Shown piece after piece: positions 10,592-22,396 of a stretch of 64,000 bases of DNA. The position numbers were made by a program, and so were the translations under genes. The notes under the pieces were generated by a model. It had not been told where the DNA came from. It saw nothing but the letters and a program-made list of their open reading frames with translations, and ran no database searches. Position 1 is the stretch's first letter, and each line of letters starts with the position of its first letter. Location: NCBI GenBank assembly GCA_961205875.1, contig OY540820.1, forward strand, positions 806,001 through 870,000, given 5' to 3'. Source of the DNA: Sialis fuliginosa (Eukaryota > Arthropoda > Insecta > Megaloptera > Sialidae).

Positions 10592-11953
10592 TAGGGTGGA
10601 GTGAAAAAATATGCGGAAAATGTGCATTTGTATATCCTTAAAACACCTACCGAAGGAATTTGTAATTGGATATCATCCTGAGGTTCCTAAATGATTTTCT
10701 TTATTAGAAAAAAACATAAATTTTTGGGCATTATATCTCGGTAACGGGGTAAGATATTTGAATGCGCAATAGTTTAAATTAAAGAGACATTCAGTACCTT
10801 TAAAATGATATATAACAGTCAAACATTTATTATACTAAATCGTTTGAAAAATGCTCTCAAAATAAGATTATTTTTATTAAAAAACCAAAAAAAAAACTTC
10901 ATTTTAAAAAAAATCTGCCAAGTAAATGCACAGTGCTTCCTCGTGCTAAATTCACTAAAACTGATAGTGTTCAGATAAATTGCCTGGCATTGGTTAACCA
11001 TTTAATTTTTATACAAATTTTACTAAAAAATCTTAGTTCGAATTTTTCTTAAAACGCACCTGAATATTTTTTCATATATTTTTAATTTTTTGACAATTTC
11101 AATCTAAATCTAAATTTATGCAAATGTCAAAATGACATTTAAAACGTCAAAGTGACATTTAAAACGCCAAAGTGACATTTAAAACGTCAAAATGACACTT
11201 AATATATCCAATCAAAATATCAATTTAGAAAAACAAAACACGAATTTTTAAAATTAATTTAGATAAATCTTTGTAAGGGAATATTTTACAACAAACGTAG
11301 TAGACCCATATTATAGGAAAAATTCTCTACAAAAAATATTCCATAAAATTTTCTCGTAACATGTGTCATTCTTGAGATATCTTGAAAAAATAAATATTTT
11401 CGGGTGTCACCCCTCCCTCTTACACACGATTTTGATGATTTTGAAATGGGACCGTCCTCAAACCAAACCCAACCATCCGACCAAGTTTCAATAATATCGG
11501 TTCAGTGGTTCATGAGTTATGCGTGTGACAAGGATTCAGGGGACAGACGGACGGACGGACGGACACACGGACACACGGACAGACAGACAGACAGACAGAC
11601 AGAAAAGTGTTTGTCTTGACGTGAAACGGATAAATAAATTTAAAGTTTTGAAATTGGATAACTTTTTTTTTGTCTCAATCTGAAACGATCACATAGCTTC
11701 TCGTATTTTCGATATTGCGGGGAAGCAAAAATGATTAACTATAAAAAAAATTACAGTTACATATTATTTTAAAGACACTGGATTGCTCTTTAATTTAAAT
11801 TATTGCGCATTCAAATATCTTTCCCCGTTAGGAACCTCAGGATGATATCCAATTACAAATTCCTTCGGTAGGTGTTTTAAGGATATACAAATGCACATTT
11901 TCCGCATATAGCGTTTCGAAGATTCCAAAAAAACATTTTTTCACTCCACCCTA
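10592..11953. mobile_element. TIR element with 8-bp target duplication
   Basis: The left end TAGGGTGGAGTGAAAAAA is mirrored at the right (TTTTTTCACTCCACCCTA). Flanks are an exact 8-bp repeat, CTGTATAG (10584-10591 and 11954-11961). Arms of about 200 bp correspond (for example ATTTGAATGCGCAATA and its inverse). An 8-bp duplication fits hAT or another 8-bp superfamily. The middle is occupied by a different repeat (about 10905-11720). No transposase frame. Confidence 0.8.
10905..11720. repeat. Repeat nested in the TIR element
   Basis: It starts near CTGCCAAGTAAATGCACAG; relatives lie at about 9530-9665, 16818-18490 (split) and, inverted, 40975-41385. It includes four copies of a 20-bp unit around CGTCAAAGTGACATTTAAAA (11127-11203), in which GTCA and TGAC face each other. 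A CCAAGTTTCAATAATATCGG cassette and a GGACGGACGG/GACAGACA microsatellite follow (about 11478-11602). Confidence 0.6.
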
Positions 11954-11961
11954 CTGTATAG

Positions 11962-12411
11962 CAATATCACGAAATAAAGATTAATTATTAATTATTATAC
12001 AATCCTATCGAATACGTTAATGTCATTTTAAATATTATGCATATTATCACCCTTTAACCATCACGTTTGTTTTTCCTAAACATTAAAAAAATATTTCGAA
12101 TTGAAAACTTTTTGTTTGGGAAATTGGTCAATGTTTTTCCATTGGTCAGATTACGTAGGAAGTATTTAATACTTTAATGGAAATGTTAAAAACGTATTTT
12201 CCTTATGCTGAATAAGGATTAACGAACAAATAATTCTGTTCATTTTCAATTACAAAATGATTTTTGTTAATAACGGTATATTTTTAACTTCTAACTTTGT
12301 GCGTTCATCGGTAGGGGATGTGCAACCTTTACCAGGGCTGTACTTACACATTTTGATACCTGAACCGTAATTTACTTAACACTGTTTTAAAATATTATAT
12401 TTTGTTTGATA
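11962..12411. other. AT-rich spacer, nothing recognised
   Basis: No gene, RNA or repeat match seen. Confidence 0.4.
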
Positions 12412-12412
12412 A

Positions 12413-12954
12413 TAGGCACGATGCCAGTAACAAAGTATCACTGAAATTATGATTTTAAATAATGAAATAAGTTAAAAAGATTCTAAAAAATGTATTTATT
12501 TTTATATTAAAAGCGAGATTAATATAATTTTTGTTAAAATAAAAACGCAAAATACAGCAATCTGCCATGTTAGATAAAACACCAGTCAAAGTGGATGACG
12601 TCACGGCTACGTAAACGTCATTTTTGTTTAATTAATATCTGCACTGTTCATAAATTATTTTATGGTTTTAAATTGTCAATTTGCTCAGTTTTGTGTTACC
12701 AAAAGTAAAAGCGAGAAACATTAGCGATGGAACAAGGATTTATTATAGTTGACAAGGAGTGTTTACATAGACGTGACGTCACAAATGCGCCATAACACCT
12801 GCGAGCGTTTTGGCGTTAAATTCAAAATTAGTTTTAAAAGGGTCAATTTTTGTGATTAAACCTTTATTTTCTGCAGAAATAAGCATTTTTTTGGAAATAA
12901 GAGACACGTAAGATCATCATAAAATAGTTTTTAAAAATTAGGCATCGTGCCTAT
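12413..12954. mobile_element. MITE with TAGGCACGATGCC ends, copy 1
   Basis: The left end TAGGCACGATGCC is mirrored by GGCATCGTGCCTA at the right. The interior holds TGACGTCA-type sequence (GATGACGTCACGG at about 12595, CGTGACGTCACA at about 12772). A second copy in inverse orientation lies at about 35964-36513 and conserves the interior well. No coding content, and the target duplication is unclear. Confidence 0.7.
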
Positions 12955-13051
12955 TTTAATACTTTTTTATTTATTTCATTGACAAAATAATTGAGTTAAT
13001 TTATTTAAAATCCAACTTGTTCTATTTCTGCAAATAAATAAATTAATAACG

Positions 13052-13123
13052 GGGCTCAACCGGGATTTGAACCCGGGACCTCTCGCACCCAAAGCGAAAA
13101 TCATACCCCTAGACCATTGAGCC
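13052..13123 (-). tRNA. tRNA-Pro (TGG)
   Basis: 72-nt cloverleaf on the minus strand. The acceptor GGCTCAA pairs with TTGAGCC. The A box TGGTCTAGGGGT, the anticodon loop TTTGGGT (anticodon TGG) and the B box GGTTCAAATCC are all present. There is no intron, and CCA is not encoded, as in eukaryotes. Compared with the copy at 16527-16598 the anticodon stem has one C-to-T change, giving a tolerated G-U pair. The first T4 run downstream is about 42 nt away (13007-13010 on the plus strand). Confidence 0.93.
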
Positions 13124-13336
13124 ACCAAATGAAAGTACAATAACATAAGATTAGTAAAAATAATATAAAAACAAAATAAATGATAAAAACAGTGACGCAT
13201 AATAATTATACAAACCGCTTATAAAATCTGTAGACCGCAAACCGACTACGCTACACTAATGACGGACTGGGTCGCTCGCCACACGACTGGCCAAATGTCC
13301 CGGAAGCTAAACTAGTGTATACATAATGCTTTAAAG

Positions 13337-14074
13337 CAGGTCTGCACAACTCAAAATGTAATGCTTTATGAAAAATAAAAAAAAAAAATTTTACTCGAAA
13401 ACTATAAACTTTTAAGAAAAATTATAAAATTAAAAAAGTACTTAGAACTAAGCAAGGATTCTCGGAGAATTGTTTTTAAAATTTATTGTTAATTTTTTTA
13501 TGCAACTTTTTTATAAAGAAAAAATTCTGAAATTTTGAAAAAAAAATTAAATTATAAATTAAAAAAAATTTTGTGAGAATCTTTGCATAAATCTAACTAC
13601 TTTTTATCTCATGCGATTATTTATAGAAATTAGTAGATAATTTTCGATTAAGAAATATGGAAAATCAAGAAAGTTTTCTTTGGTTTGCTCCTTATAATAA
13701 AAAATTGACATTTTCAGAAAAAATGTTCTAAACAAAAATTGTTTAGTTTATCTCTTAAATTACTAATCTGTAAAAAAATATAGGTTAGATTTGAAAAAGA
13801 AAAGTTGAACCTGAAAACCCATCAAATTGACCTTTCTAAGGTCACCCCATAATGTCAATATTTAGCCCCCTCAAAAAACCATGAAACTTTTGTCTGATAC
13901 ATTTTTTCTGAAAATTCGTTATTTTGGAAATAATCCGTTGGAAATAAGTCTTTACAATATTATAAATCAATAAGCTAGGGAATATTATTTTTAATTTATA
14001 ATATTATGAATTTTCACCAAAGTCTCCGCGGGCCGCAAAGTAGGTGCTGGCGGGCCGTATGTTGTGCAGGCCTG
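13337..14074. mobile_element. hAT-type MITE
   Basis: The ends CAGGTCTGCACAAC and GTTGTGCAGGCCTG, with GCGGGCC sequence just inside the right end, are typical of insect hAT elements. The left 8-bp duplication is CTTTAAAG (13329-13336). The right copy is split by the TTAA-type element next door, and joining 14075-14080 (CTTTAA) to 14792-14793 (AG) restores CTTTAAAG. Most of the interior (about 13380-13960) is one arm of the foldback family at 9708-10551. Confidence 0.85.
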
Positions 14075-14080
14075 CTTTAA

Positions 14081-14787
14081 GGGGGCAGACCCAATTGGGA
14101 CTTTAAAAAAAAGCTCTTTTTTTAGGTTTTTTTTTGGCCACGTATTAAAATAATTAATAACAAATGTTTTTCCACATGAAAGATATATATTTACAGAAAA
14201 CATTGTAATTTTTTTATGGCAAAATATTAAATAATAAGTGGGATACAGCAAATTTGGGAGGGGTCTAAAAAAAGTGTTTTGCCGTGATCACTGCTGCTCG
14301 TCACTAGATCATCTGAAATAAAAAAAAAACATAAGGGATCATTAGCTAATGACATAATGGTCGGATGAACGAAGGGATTTGAAAAATTTTGAATTTTCAC
14401 AAAATGGCGGATATTGAAAGTCAAAATTGTTTATTCGACTAAAATATTACTCGCATTTTCGGCTATAAAAAAAATAATAATCGTCCAAAAAAATCCTTCG
14501 TTCATCCTGAGGACAATTATGTATAGGTTAAGTGAGAAAAATATCAAACCAATCGGCAAAGCCGTTCTCAAGTTACAGTGATCACCGACTTCTGGTTTCG
14601 AGAAAAATGCGTTTAAAGTTTTGAGTACGAATTGCATGCAGATAAAAAATTTATTTTGGAACTTACACTGAATCGTCTATGGACAGGACATTTGTCTGAA
14701 ATTTTCAGAGAATACTTTTGAAATATTCTACTTTGAGAAAATGCAAAAAAAAATGATTTTTTCAATATTCTAACTGGGTCTGCCCCC
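14081..14787. mobile_element. TTAA-specific MITE (piggyBac-like target)
   Basis: The inverted ends GGGGGCAGACCCA and TGGGTCTGCCCCC are each flanked by TTAA (14077-14080, 14788-14791). Insertion at TTAA with duplication of TTAA is characteristic of the piggyBac superfamily. The ends GGGGGCAG are not the usual CCC type, so the superfamily is inferred from the target alone. Several short minus-strand frames inside look non-coding. Confidence 0.8.
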
Positions 14788-14793
14788 TTAAAG

Positions 14794-15583
14794 AATCGAT
14801 ATTGTCAATTGAAACATTTTTATTATAATCTCATTATTATGAACCGTAAAACCTAGTGAGTAAACCTACGTGTAATTCCGTTGAAATCTCGATTCGAATT
14901 TTTTCATGATCACTATACTTTATTGTACAGTACATTTCATGTATGTATAAAAAATAAAAAGTGATTATCCTGAAGGACAAAAACATTTCAACTAATGATT
15001 GATAAACAAGAACAGTTAAGCTTCAAAACCTTTTTTTGAAAACTGTTTCATGAACATTTCTCGCGGAGAAACAGCCATTCAAAAATACCTTTAATAAGTT
15101 GGTCAATTTGAGTGATCCTTTAACCTTCAAGCAGGCGCGTAGTTAATAAGAAGATTTTAGGGAATTAAAACACCTTAAAACAATTATCTTTCAGTCAGGA
15201 AACTATTAAGTTATTAAAAATTGTTCTAATCTAAGTAACTGCAATTAAAATGATAATTAAAAAAGAACACTTATTTTCTTTAGATTGGATCAAAATTTCA
15301 ATAAAATTAATTAGAATCAAATTATAAAAAAACACATTAGCAAAACAATTTGGCAAGATATATCCTTATAATAAGAAATCAAAAATAAAAATTATAAAAT
15401 CCAAAATCTCAGTTTTCTTCCTCATCAGAAACTTCGCCGCGACTAAAACAAAAGCTATTTGGACAACGCGGGACGCACGGGGAAAGGGGTAATTAGTTGT
15501 TTATGTTTGTAGTGAACTTAGAAGAGGGTACTTGAGACGAGAAATGTTTGTGACGAAAATATTCAAAATTAGAAACAATAATA
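14794..15583. other. Spacer, nothing recognised
   Basis: AT-rich with a short GC-richer patch (about 15420-15500). No convincing frame or splice pattern. Confidence 0.4.
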
Positions 15584-16298
15584 CAGTCGGGACTCATTTA
15601 TTTTAAACCTTCTGAATCATATGACTCGCGTTTATTTCAAGTCGAGAGGGGCTCACACCAAGTTATGTGTAGATCCTTGACCAATCAGCGATGGCGCGGG
15701 AATTGACATCACCACGAAGATGTATTCAAATGTTATAAATGTATAATAAAATATCAAATACAAGAAATCCTTTATTTATTCTTGTCTTCGTATTTTTTGA
15801 TATTTTAACAACATATACAATCAAAGAAGTACAAATTCGACATTGCAAAATCATGAAAAAGCTATCACAGACAATTTTGTCTATTCGGGAAGTGTCATTT
15901 TTACTATTCTTAAGTTGGCAATACGTTCTGTGATGTCAAACATTTGAATACATCTTCGTGGTGACTTGAAATCCCGCGCCAACGCTGATTGGTTAAGGAG
16001 CTATAGAGACTATGTATGTAAACCTTGGTATTTAATATTTATCGTTAATAGTTAATCGTGATAGTGAAATAATTTTACTTTACTTTTAATTTGGAATATG
16101 AGCAAGGTGACGAGTGACGACGGTGATAAGTGTCTCTAATTAATTCTACAAAAATTTCAAAAATATGTTCGTTTACGCCATGATTCGAGAATGGTGGGAG
16201 GTGAAGGAGGAGAAAAAATTTACAATAAACGAAAGTCGGCATTTACGATAAACGAGAGTTAAAAATAAACGAGCGTTACAATAAACGAGTCCCGACCG
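15584..16298. mobile_element. TA-flanked TIR element with an inner palindrome
   Basis: The left end CAGTCGGGACTCATTTA is mirrored by ATAAACGAGTCCCGACCG at the right, with TA on both sides (15582-15583, 16299-16300). This fits the Tc1/mariner target and end style. Inside, 15673-16001 is a second, independent palindrome with arms around CCAATCAGCG...GGCGCGGGA and ACGAAGATGTATTCAAATGT. No transposase. Confidence 0.75.
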
Positions 16299-16526
16299 TA
16301 TATCAAGTGCGGTCGATTCGACGCCGCGCGACTGCTTGAAGGTTAACTCTCTTATAGCAATATGCCATGTTTGATCGCTTAGGGTACAAACTAAAAAAAA
16401 ATCTAAGCGATTCAGGGTTTCGCAAAAAGTGGTACATAACGTTATGCCTGTATGGGATGCTAGGGAGGGGGGGATGCTGCATGTGTAGCTGATAAAGCGT
16501 CAAACATTAAACAACAAAATAACTAC

Positions 16527-16598
16527 GGGCTCAACCGGGATTTGAACCCGGGACCTCTCGCACCCAAAGCGAGAATCATACCCCTAGACCATTGAGCC
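16527..16598 (-). tRNA. tRNA-Pro (TGG)
   Basis: 72-nt cloverleaf with a fully Watson-Crick anticodon stem (CTCGC/GCGAG), loop TTTGGGT, and intact A and B boxes. On the minus strand the Pol III terminator TTTT follows about 8 nt after the tRNA (plus-strand AAAA at 16516-16519). Flanks differ from the 13052 copy, so this looks like a dispersed gene copy rather than part of a SINE. Confidence 0.95.
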
Positions 16599-16606
16599 GC
16601 TATGTA

Positions 16607-16817
16607 ACCTAATGTATGGTTTTGATTAAAATTATAAATATAATTACATATCACCTACTTTCTAAGTAGACTTTCACTAGCGCGTATATAATACATATTA
16701 ATGCATACATACAAACAAACAAACATACATAAGTAACTGCACGTCACATTAAAAAAAGACTAAAGCAGTGGCATCTGCTGAAAAATTTTCAGCGAGGGGG
16801 GGGGGGTGAATTTGAAT
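16607..16817. other. Spacer with poly-G tract
   Basis: ACAAACA microsatellite near 16710 and a run of G (about 16796-16806). Nothing else recognised. Confidence 0.4.
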
Positions 16818-18490
16818 AAAAAAACATCTGCCAAGTAAATGCACAGTGCTTCCTCGTGCTAAATTCACCAAAGATAGTTAATTATTCAACAATTTAAATA
16901 AAAACCGATAGTGTTTATGTTGACGCCGATACCTTTTAGATTGAATTTTGAACTTGGCGCGTTACGCGATACCACGGAGAGATAACGCTAACGTGCATTT
17001 GCAAACATGGCAGAAACGTTGAGTCAGTATCTGACGAGTATCTCAGCTGGGTCTAACCTGGACCGGTGGGATATATTGTCGCACATTTGAATACCAAATT
17101 AAAATTACCTACTTTTTATAACAAATTTTTCTCTGAGATATTTTTCTCGAAAAGCAATTAACTTTTGAGAATAATAATTGCAGGTTTTTGGTCACAGAAT
17201 ATTCATAATTTTTTTTGGGATCATGTTCATTTTTAATAATGTACCTACTTTTAAATATATAATTTTCACTATCAAAGTAATATAATATATTTAAGATTTA
17301 AATTATCATACATATTCGTTATTATGATCATTTACAATTTCTGGTTTAAATCAAAATACGCATAACTTCCGTTTGAAAATGTAATAATTATTTTTTAAAT
17401 GTACATCATTTCACAAATGGTTTTTCTAATTTCTACAATGTATAAACAAGTGCATAAAATACTTACATACGTATATAATATGCATTACCTATTCACGGTT
17501 AAAGAATAACCAATTTAGGGTGGTCCTTATTTTGCGACTTTTGAAAAATTATCGCGGCAGCCTATCATATCGTTCTTTACCCTAAAATAGACACTAGTTA
17601 TTTTTTATTTAATTTTTGGTAAAGTTTTAGAGGTCGCTACTCCCCGTCAAACTTTCTGAAAAACATATTTCATGTAGCACAATAGCCAAAAGTCCATAGA
17701 CGATTATTTAACGTAAATAAAGTTAGCGGGGACCCTATAGCGGTTCCAAAAAAAATATGTGGAGATTTTGTTGCTAATTAGTGCCGCCAATCCTGATTTT
17801 GTTGCTCTATTCGTTTCCGAGAAAATCCGGATTAGCTAATTTAATAGCTTCAAAACAGCTGTTCCGCGATATTTCAGTGAAAAATGAAGCTATCGAATTC
17901 AAACAAGTGATATAATTTGTTGCTAATTTGTGCCGTCAATCATATTTTTTTTCCTCCATTTAAAATAAAACAATCAAATAATTTTTATTTATGTTTAATA
18001 TTTTTTTTTAAATAGGTACCAAATTTTATTACCTAAAATAAATTACCAAAATATGTGAGTGAAAGTAATCGGCATTTTAAAGTTAAAAAGTGTCATTTCA
18101 AAAGGAGTACGACAGTGGTGTGCACAAGGAAAATCATCTGGTAGTCCGATCTAGGAGGTAAAACCCGCTACGTTCCTTGTCCTTTAAAACCTTCCTATTA
18201 CAGGGATCGTGGCTGGGCAAACCCCGCCAGAGCAGACAAAAGGGTGAGTCTTTTTTTTGTGTACTTTAATATCCATGAAGGAGCCGTCTGTCGTTTCTCC
18301 AACCAGTACCTTAAATTATACAGTCCACTAATTGTACCACGAAGCCCAGAAGGGCGCCAACAGTTTATATAAATTACCTGGAATTGGTTAACCATTTAAT
18401 TTTTACACAATTTTACTAAAAAATATTAGTTAGAAATTTTTGTTAAGACGCACCTGATTATTTTTTCGTATATTTTTAATTTTTTGGCTG
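16818..18490. repeat. Repeat split by a solo LTR
   Basis: The two outer parts (16818-16917 and 18363-18490) together match the repeat at 10910-11100: CAAGTAAATGCACAGTGCTT on the left side and TTGGTTAACCATTTAATTTT on the right. The uninterrupted copy has GATAGTGTTCAGATAAATT where this copy is opened, which gives the pre-insertion sequence. Confidence 0.75.
16918..18362. mobile_element. Solo LTR (1,445 bp)
   Basis: It starts TGTTGACGCC and ends GGGCGCCAACA, that is TG...CA with short inverted termini. It is flanked by an exact 5-bp duplication, GTTTA (16913-16917 and 18363-18367). A 5-bp duplication fits Gypsy or BEL/Pao. No gag or pol frame is present inside, so the internal region was probably lost by LTR-LTR recombination. 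An unusually long LTR, or a degenerate non-autonomous element, is the alternative. Confidence 0.75.
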
Positions 18491-18912
18491 TTCCCCTCTC
18501 TTTCTTTTGACACGTCTTTTTTCTAATCAGATCCGTGGTCCATGCTCTATGTCTATGGGTTACATTACATTCTCTTAGGAAAGGTCCCCCTCCCCCCTCC
18601 AGGTATGACTCATCATTTACCCGCCCTGCGGACGCCCATAGAGTATCAATTTCTTTCTCTTTTTATCTTATATTGCCTTTTAGTAAAACAATGTATCGTA
18701 TGTAGATTTATTTTTAAATTATAATCTATTTACGAGTTAGTAATCTTTCACTGTGTAATTTTGAAATTCTATATTATCATTCAATATGAAATCTAATCTT
18801 ATCAGTTCTAATAAATTACATGACAATTTCGTATTTTATGTATAATTTGTAAATATCTACAATCTGCAGTCTGGGACACAAGTTTTACTGTTTTTGGAAT
18901 TGATATAATATA
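18491..18912. other. Spacer, nothing recognised
   Basis: A CCCCTCCCCCCTCC tract near 18590 and AT-rich DNA. No gene seen. Confidence 0.4.
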
Positions 18913-19345
18913 TCTATATATATATAAAGCTCAACGTGTCTCTGTCTGTCTGTCTGTCCGTTAGTGCGCTTATCCCTCGAGAACCACTTATCCGATTTAC
19001 GTGTTTTTTTTAATTCATAGGTACGTTATCTAGCCAGGTTATAGGCTATATTTTGTTACGTTAGGTCACATAACAACTAAGCAGTGACAATAATATTGAA
19101 TCAAGTCGGAAAAAATTTTGCCGCCGGCGCGCTGTTATGCAATACGCTGTCTAAACCGTTCAATATTGAACAAAATAATGTATTGTGTAGAATCAAAAGA
19201 TCTACAATAAAGTCCGCGACACCATATATCTAACTTTTGTATTTAAGCCTTAATGACTGCTTTAATGTTACAAAGAAAAATAAAAATATTTTGGTTCTGT
19301 TTACGTGGACTTATGACTTGCAAAACATTAATCCTTATCTAATAA
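18913..19345 (+). mobile_element. 3'-truncated Helitron
   Basis: After A, it begins TCTATATATATATAAAGCTC, then a TCTGTCTG microsatellite and the family block GTTAGTGCGCTTATC. It follows the Helitrons at 28196-29872 and 53993-54825 until about 19345 and then loses similarity, so the CTAG end is missing. Confidence 0.7.
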
Positions 19346-19559
19346 AATTAGTACTTTCACGGAAAATTATAACGAACTTTGTAGCTAGAATAGTTTATAA
19401 AAAAAATTGAAATAACTCTTGTTTATAAATCGTAATGACTACGGAAACCTATCATGTGCGTGCCCAACACGCACTTGGCCGTTTTAATTAATCAATAATT
19501 TTAAGTATTTAATAATTTGAGAAGTTAAATTTGTAGCGGACGCCACTGTACAAATAAAC

Positions 19560-21640
19560 TTCAGTGATCCGTTTAAATAATATATTAAAATGGAAATACA
19601 TGTCACAAAAACTGTATTGTACCAACTTGTCCATTAAAAAACTTAGCACCTTCGTAAAAGCTGTAAACTTTAAAAAAAAGTCAGCAAGTTCAGAAATGAT
19701 CAATCTTTTAGTAAAAGTATTAAATAAATTAAAAACTAAACCGAAAGTTTTTCTGGAGTTTGTTGAGAATGTATGTTGCAACATCTCTGAATCCAAGAGG
19801 GTCTACATATGTACATACATACATGCAGCACCATGCGCGTATACAAGAGGGGGGGGGGGGGTCAAGGGGGTATAAACAAGATTTTAAATAAACCAGAAAA
19901 AGCACTTGAAAAAATAAAATTATATTATAACAACAAATTAGAAAATATTGAAGATGGTGTCTTAAAAATATTTGCAGAATATTATCTTAATGCGGTGAAT
20001 AATAAACTAAAAGACCATTTTGGCGATAACATATCGAAGGAGTGTACTAGATCTGACTCTATAAATGAAAAAACAATGTTTTTATTACCAACCAGTCCGG
20101 GAGAAATTTATAATACAATAAATAAACTGCCAAATAAGCAGTCCACAGGTATAGATGGAGTACCGATACATGTAGTTAAGTATAATGCTTATTGCTTGGC
20201 GCACCAAATGTATTCTATAATAAACAAAATATTTGAAACAGGTATATTTCCAGATGCATTAAAAATTGCGAAAATCATACCTATATATAAGAAAAACGAT
20301 CGATGCATGGTAAATAACTACAGACCAGTGTCGTTGTTATCAGTGTGGTCAAAGATAATAGAAAAAGTGATTTGTACCGCCAGAATAGTTAATTTTTTAG
20401 AAGCTAATAATATATTTAATAGAGCTCAACATGGATTTAGAGCAAACCACTCTACAAATACTGCTATTTTTGAAATATATGATTATATCACAAAAGCACT
20501 AGATTCAGGAAAGTATGTAATTGGGTTATTCTTCGACCTAAGTTCGGCATTTGATACGGTAAAACATGATTTTTTATTACATAAGCTAGAAAGGCTAGGA
20601 ATAAGAGGAAATATTTATAATTTAATACAATCATACTTGCATAATAGGAAGTTCTATATAGAAATAAATAAACGACAATCAGATATAAAAAATGTTAACT
20701 GTGAAGTACCCCAAGGAAGTACTTTGGGTCCATTATTGTTTATCTGTTTTGTAAATGATATAGAAGAAAGTGTTGATATCGGAAAGTTGATTATGTATGC
20801 AGACGACATCACAATATTAATTGAAGGAAAAAATAGAGATGAAGCAAAATTATTGACTAGTGAAGTGATTACAAAATTTAAATTATGGTGCTATAAAAAT
20901 CAGTTAATGGTAAACTTAAATAAAACATCTATAGTAAATTTTAAGTTAAAAGTTACACAAGACATGAATTTTACAATAGGAAATCATAAAAATGTTATGG
21001 ATACTAAATTTTTAGGTATAGTGATAGATTTTAATTTAAAATTTATAGAACAAATTAACATTATTTGCAAAAAAATGAATAAGTTACTGTTTCAGTTAAA
21101 AACTTTGAGTCAATATATGGAAATCGAACAATTAATTATGTTTTATTATGCACACGTGTTTTCAATAATGAAATATGGAGTTATAATGTGGGGCCGAAGC
21201 ACTGAGTGTAAAAGAATTTTCATAATTAAAAAAAAAATCATGAGAGTAATGTTTCGATTATCATCACGAGAGACATGTAAAGACATATTTAAAGAACAAC
21301 GAATATTTTCCGAGTATATACATATACGAATTAATTACATATATGCATCAAAAAAAATATTTTACAATGACAAAAACACAGGGACATTACAATACAAGAT
21401 CGAAATATATGTATGATTTCATGCACAAAACAAGTTTCTACGAGAAAACGCCTATTTATACTGGATTCAAAATTTATGAAAAAATACTGGATGATATAAA
21501 AAATGAAAAAATATCTACTAAATTTAAAACAATATCGGTATGGAGAACCATACATGACTTCCATGTTCTTTCTATCTTTTTAAATAATTTTTAAATATAC
21601 ATTTTTTTAAATATTTTATTTATATAACCTACTACTATGA
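19560..21640 (+). mobile_element. 5'-truncated non-LTR retrotransposon
   Basis: It contains the RT region described below, then a short AT-rich 3' region ending near 21640. Upstream, an open frame (19564-19875) reads into a poly-G tract (about 19848-19861), where the reading frame of the RT begins. No endonuclease or ORF1 was seen, so the element is 5'-truncated or rearranged. No target duplication could be defined. Confidence 0.75.
19809..21594 (+). pseudogene. Non-LTR reverse transcriptase (frame-shifted near its end)
   Basis: The long frame (19809-21416, 535 codons) carries RT motifs in order: IPIYKK (about residue 157), NYRPVSLLSVWSKIIEKVI, QHGFRANHST, FFDLSSAFD (about 241), PQGSTLGPLL (about 300) and the catalytic YADD (330-333). 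This fits the Jockey/I-like branch of non-LTR retrotransposons. The first 20 or so residues come from a simple repeat and poly-G, so the true start is lost. The conserved C-terminal part (HYNTRSKYMYDF... to 21594) lies in another frame, implying a frame break near 21375-21395. It would copy element RNA at a nicked target; here it is probably defective. Confidence 0.9.
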
Positions 21641-22396
21641 ATATACATATCGTAATACATTAAAAAAACATATATACTTACAACGGTTACAGCTCTTTTT
21701 GCCATTTGTATATAAATATTAGTTTTCTAATGTCAAAAACATAATTCACATTCGTAGAAAAACTAATTTGACAATTTGAATTTAGTTGCATTTGTTTCAA
21801 AGGCAACATGAATTAATGACATATTAGTATTTAAAATTCAAATTTTAAGTGTGTTTTTCACCCCTTTAACGGCTGTTTAGGCACGTACAAATAATAAATG
21901 TCCCTTAGATTCAATTGAACTGCAAATGTACCAAATCTTATCAAAATTAGTGAGATAATACTCGCAATATTCACTTTTTAGACGAAAAAAGTTACAAAAT
22001 TTTGAATATTTCCAAAACCCCTAATCCGATTAGCACCAAAATCAATAGGTCTGGAGTACTCACTGAGACAAACATTTTCCCCAAAAATAATTTAGATCGG
22101 TGCATTTTTACGGTAGTTATCGTGAACGAAAAAAAATCTACATCCTGACAGACAGACACACAGACACACAGACACACGCACAGCCGCCATGCGGAAATTA
22201 ACTTTTCTTTAAGTTTTGAAGTTAGTACAATCAGAATTTGTCATTTTCTCGGACACGATTTTTCGATGGTATTACAATACTTCCATTTCTTTCAGAACAT
22301 GGAAGTAAAAATTAAAAATTATTTGCTTAATATGGTTCTTTATGATGTTGATGAGATAGTAGAATTATAGTTGTGGTATTTTTTTTTAATGTTTTT
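21641..22396. repeat. AT-rich spacer with a GACA-type repeat tail
   Basis: No gene. From about 22021 it has the CCGATTAGCACCAAAATCAA cassette followed by CAGACAGACACACAGACAC (to about 22175), resembling tails of other repeat families here. Confidence 0.45.

Noticed and set aside
15739-15933. 64-codon frame with a hydrophobic start
   Set aside because: It lies in the loop of an inverted-repeat element and has no recognisable domain.
13052-16598. tRNA-derived SINE
   Set aside because: The two tRNA bodies have no shared downstream body or tail, and the structures are intact.
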